From: CAJJBL01 sp964519035
GTDB lineage: Bacteria > Pseudomonadota > Alphaproteobacteria > Puniceispirillales > Marisalimonadaceae
Reading direction: 5' to 3'
Length of the DNA stretch: 6,694 nt
Assembly (NCBI GenBank): GCA_964519035.1
Contig: CAZFKZ010000068.1
Span: 1-6,694 of the forward strand
The position numbers were made by a program, and so were the translations under genes. The notes beneath the pieces are model-generated. The model was not told where the DNA came from, ran no database searches, and was given only the letters and a program-made list of their open reading frames with translations. Numbering within the stretch: position 1 is the first letter of the stretch; the number at the start of each line of letters is the position of its first letter. Shown here in pieces: positions 5,661 to 6,694 of the stretch.

Positions 5661-6605
5661 TAATTTTTTCTCTACAAAATCCCAAAACATTTCTTCAATT
5701 GCAATTGAATCATGAGATTTAATTTCTCTTATTCCGGTTGGGGAAGTAACGTTTATTTCAGTTAAATAATTACCAATTATATCAATTCCAACAAAAATTA
5801 GACCTTTATCTTTCAATGTTTGGGAGATTGTTTTACAGATAAAGTGATCTCTTTCAGTCAATTCAGTTTTTTCAGGTTTTCCACCTACATGCATATTGGA
5901 TCTACTTTCACCCTTTGATGGGATTCTATTTATTGCTCCAACACTTTCACCATTAAGCAAAATAATTCTTTTATCACCATTTCTAACGTCAGGAATATAT
6001 TCTTGAACCATTATTGGCTCGTTATTCTGATTGAAAAACATTTCTAGAATAGAGCTTAAATTTTCATCTTCAGGCTTTATGTGAAAAACTCCTTGGCCTC
6101 CATTTCCATATAAGGGTTTTATTATTATATCCTTATATTCATTTCTAAAAGATTTTATAATATTTACATCTTTAGATATTAATGTTTGAGGCATTAAATC
6201 TGTAAAATTTGTAACAAGTATTTTTTCTGGAGCATTTCTAACTTCAAAAGGATTATTCACAATTAATGTTTTATTTGAAACTTTTTCCAAAATATGAGTT
6301 GCTGTAATATAGGACAAATCGAAAGGTGGATCTTGTCTCATCATTACAACATCGTAATCAGATAATAATTTAATTACTCTGTTATTATATTCAAAACTTT
6401 CACCATTATCATTTGAATAAAGATGCATTAGACAAATATTTGCTAAGACTTTGTTAGATTTAAGGATTAAATCCGAAGGTGTGAAATGACTTATCTCATG
6501 CTTTCTTTTCTGTGCTTCTAGAGCTAAAGCAAAACTAGTATCACCCTTGAGGTCTAAATTTTCTAAAGGATCCATAAGAAAAGCAATTTTTAAATATTTT
6601 TTCAT
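5652..6605 (-). CDS. gshB: Glutathione synthetase
   Basis: GshB ligates glycine to gamma-glutamylcysteine using ATP, the last step of glutathione synthesis, in the cytosol. The 317-aa length matches the prokaryotic ATP-grasp type. Visible are the N-terminal KIAFLMDPLE, then MMRQDPPFD at 88-96, NNPFEVRNAPEK at 117-128, the ATP-binding glycine-rich loop IIKPLYGNGGQGVF at 161-174, VQEYIPDVRNGDKR at 200-213, RIPSKGESRSNMHVGG at 228-242, and the Mg-binding segment TEINVTSPTGIREI with Glu283 and Asn285. The start is the ATG at 6605-6603, which shares an ATGA with the stop of the upstream minus-strand gene, so the two are co-transcribed. The 3' end overlaps the convergent HIT gene by 9 nt. gshA is not in the window. 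Confidence 0.96.
   Translation of the reverse strand: MKKYLKIAFLMDPLENLDLKGDTSFALALEAQKRKHEISHFTPSDLILKSNKVLANICLMHLYSNDNGESFEYNNRVIKLLSDYDVVMMRQDPPFDLSYITATHILEKVSNKTLIVNNPFEVRNAPEKILVTNFTDLMPQTLISKDVNIIKSFRNEYKDIIIKPLYGNGGQGVFHIKPEDENLSSILEMFFNQNNEPIMVQEYIPDVRNGDKRIILLNGESVGAINRIPSKGESRSNMHVGGKPEKTELTERDHFICKTISQTLKDKGLIFVGIDIIGNYLTEINVTSPTGIREIKSHDSIAIEEMFWDFVEKKLST
5694..5709. repeat. 16-bp perfect palindrome inside the gshB 3' end
   Basis: TTCAATTGCAATTGAA is exactly self-complementary and lies 34 nt beyond the HIT stop, within gshB codons for SIAIEE. As RNA it could form a 6-bp stem with a 4-nt loop for transcripts arriving from either side. It is followed by no U-tract, so it is not a classical terminator, and the composition is AT-rich. 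Confidence 0.3.
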
Positions 6606-6694
6606 CTCAAATCAGTATTTAAAATTATAAAGTTAAACACTGTCTTAATAAATCTTGCACTCGCTGCATTATCTTTAACAAGTTTCATTTCTTC
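6602..6694 (-). CDS. C-terminal end of an unidentified gene upstream of gshB
   Basis: On the minus strand, an open frame enters from the window edge and ends at a TGA (6604-6602) after 30 visible codons. The residues run EEMKLVKDNAASARF and then IKTVFNFIILNTDLR. The stop shares ATGA with the gshB start, the arrangement expected of two genes in one operon, and this is the main reason to call it coding. The fragment is too short to identify. It begins as a charged, helix-like stretch and ends with a hydrophobic segment. It does not resemble the C-terminus I would expect of YraN, a common neighbour of gshB, but I cannot exclude that. Confidence 0.55.
   Translation of the reverse strand, partial: EEMKLVKDNAASARFIKTVFNFIILNTDLR

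Noticed and set aside
1..6694. CRISPR array, tRNA, riboswitch, transposon or phage/defence module
   Set aside because: No spaced direct repeats, tRNA-like cloverleaf, transposase, integrase, nuclease-helicase or toxin-antitoxin motifs were found. All coding space is explained by housekeeping genes.

Overview
The window is a compact, very AT-rich stretch (about 28% G+C in the part of hisA counted by hand, about 35% in one gene). All genes look chromosomal and the standard bacterial code is used: TGA serves only as a stop. Gene content and neighbourhood point to an alphaproteobacterium: SecB next to a Tim44-like inner-membrane protein and an Smr-domain protein, then a hisB-hisH-x-hisA-hisF-hisE cluster, an HIT protein and gshB. 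The low G+C, short or overlapping intergenic spaces and lysine/asparagine/isoleucine-rich proteins suggest a streamlined free-living lineage such as SAR11 (Pelagibacterales) or a similar marine group. That placement is inference, not a direct reading.

Layout. The 5' end (1-377, minus strand) is secB, cut by the window edge. A 126-bp divergent intergenic region (378-503) holds the only obvious promoter-like sequence, including a symmetric -10 element. From 504 to 5660, nine plus-strand genes run with gaps of at most 22 nt or with overlaps: timA (Tim44-like), an Smr-domain gene, hisB, hisH, a GNAT acetyltransferase, hisA, hisF, hisE and an HIT-family gene. They are probably one transcription unit. 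On the minus strand, gshB (5652-6605) converges on the HIT gene with a 9-bp overlap of coding sequence. It is itself preceded by the last 30 codons of an unidentified gene that shares an ATGA stop/start with it.

Function. HisE, HisA, HisH+HisF and HisB carry out consecutive middle steps of histidine biosynthesis: PR-ATP hydrolysis, then (after HisI, absent here) ProFAR isomerisation, IGP/AICAR formation and IGP dehydration. hisG, hisI, hisC, hisD and hisZ are not in the window. SecB and Tim44-like proteins concern protein export and the inner membrane. GshB makes glutathione. All key catalytic residues I could check in the His enzymes, the HIT protein and GshB are present.

No tRNA, rRNA, CRISPR array, insertion sequence, phage gene or defence system was seen. 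I found no convincing new system. The points most worth a second look are the GNAT gene of different composition inside the his operon, the junction of the secB/timA/smr block to the his block, the symmetric divergent promoter, and a substitution in a conserved HisF loop.
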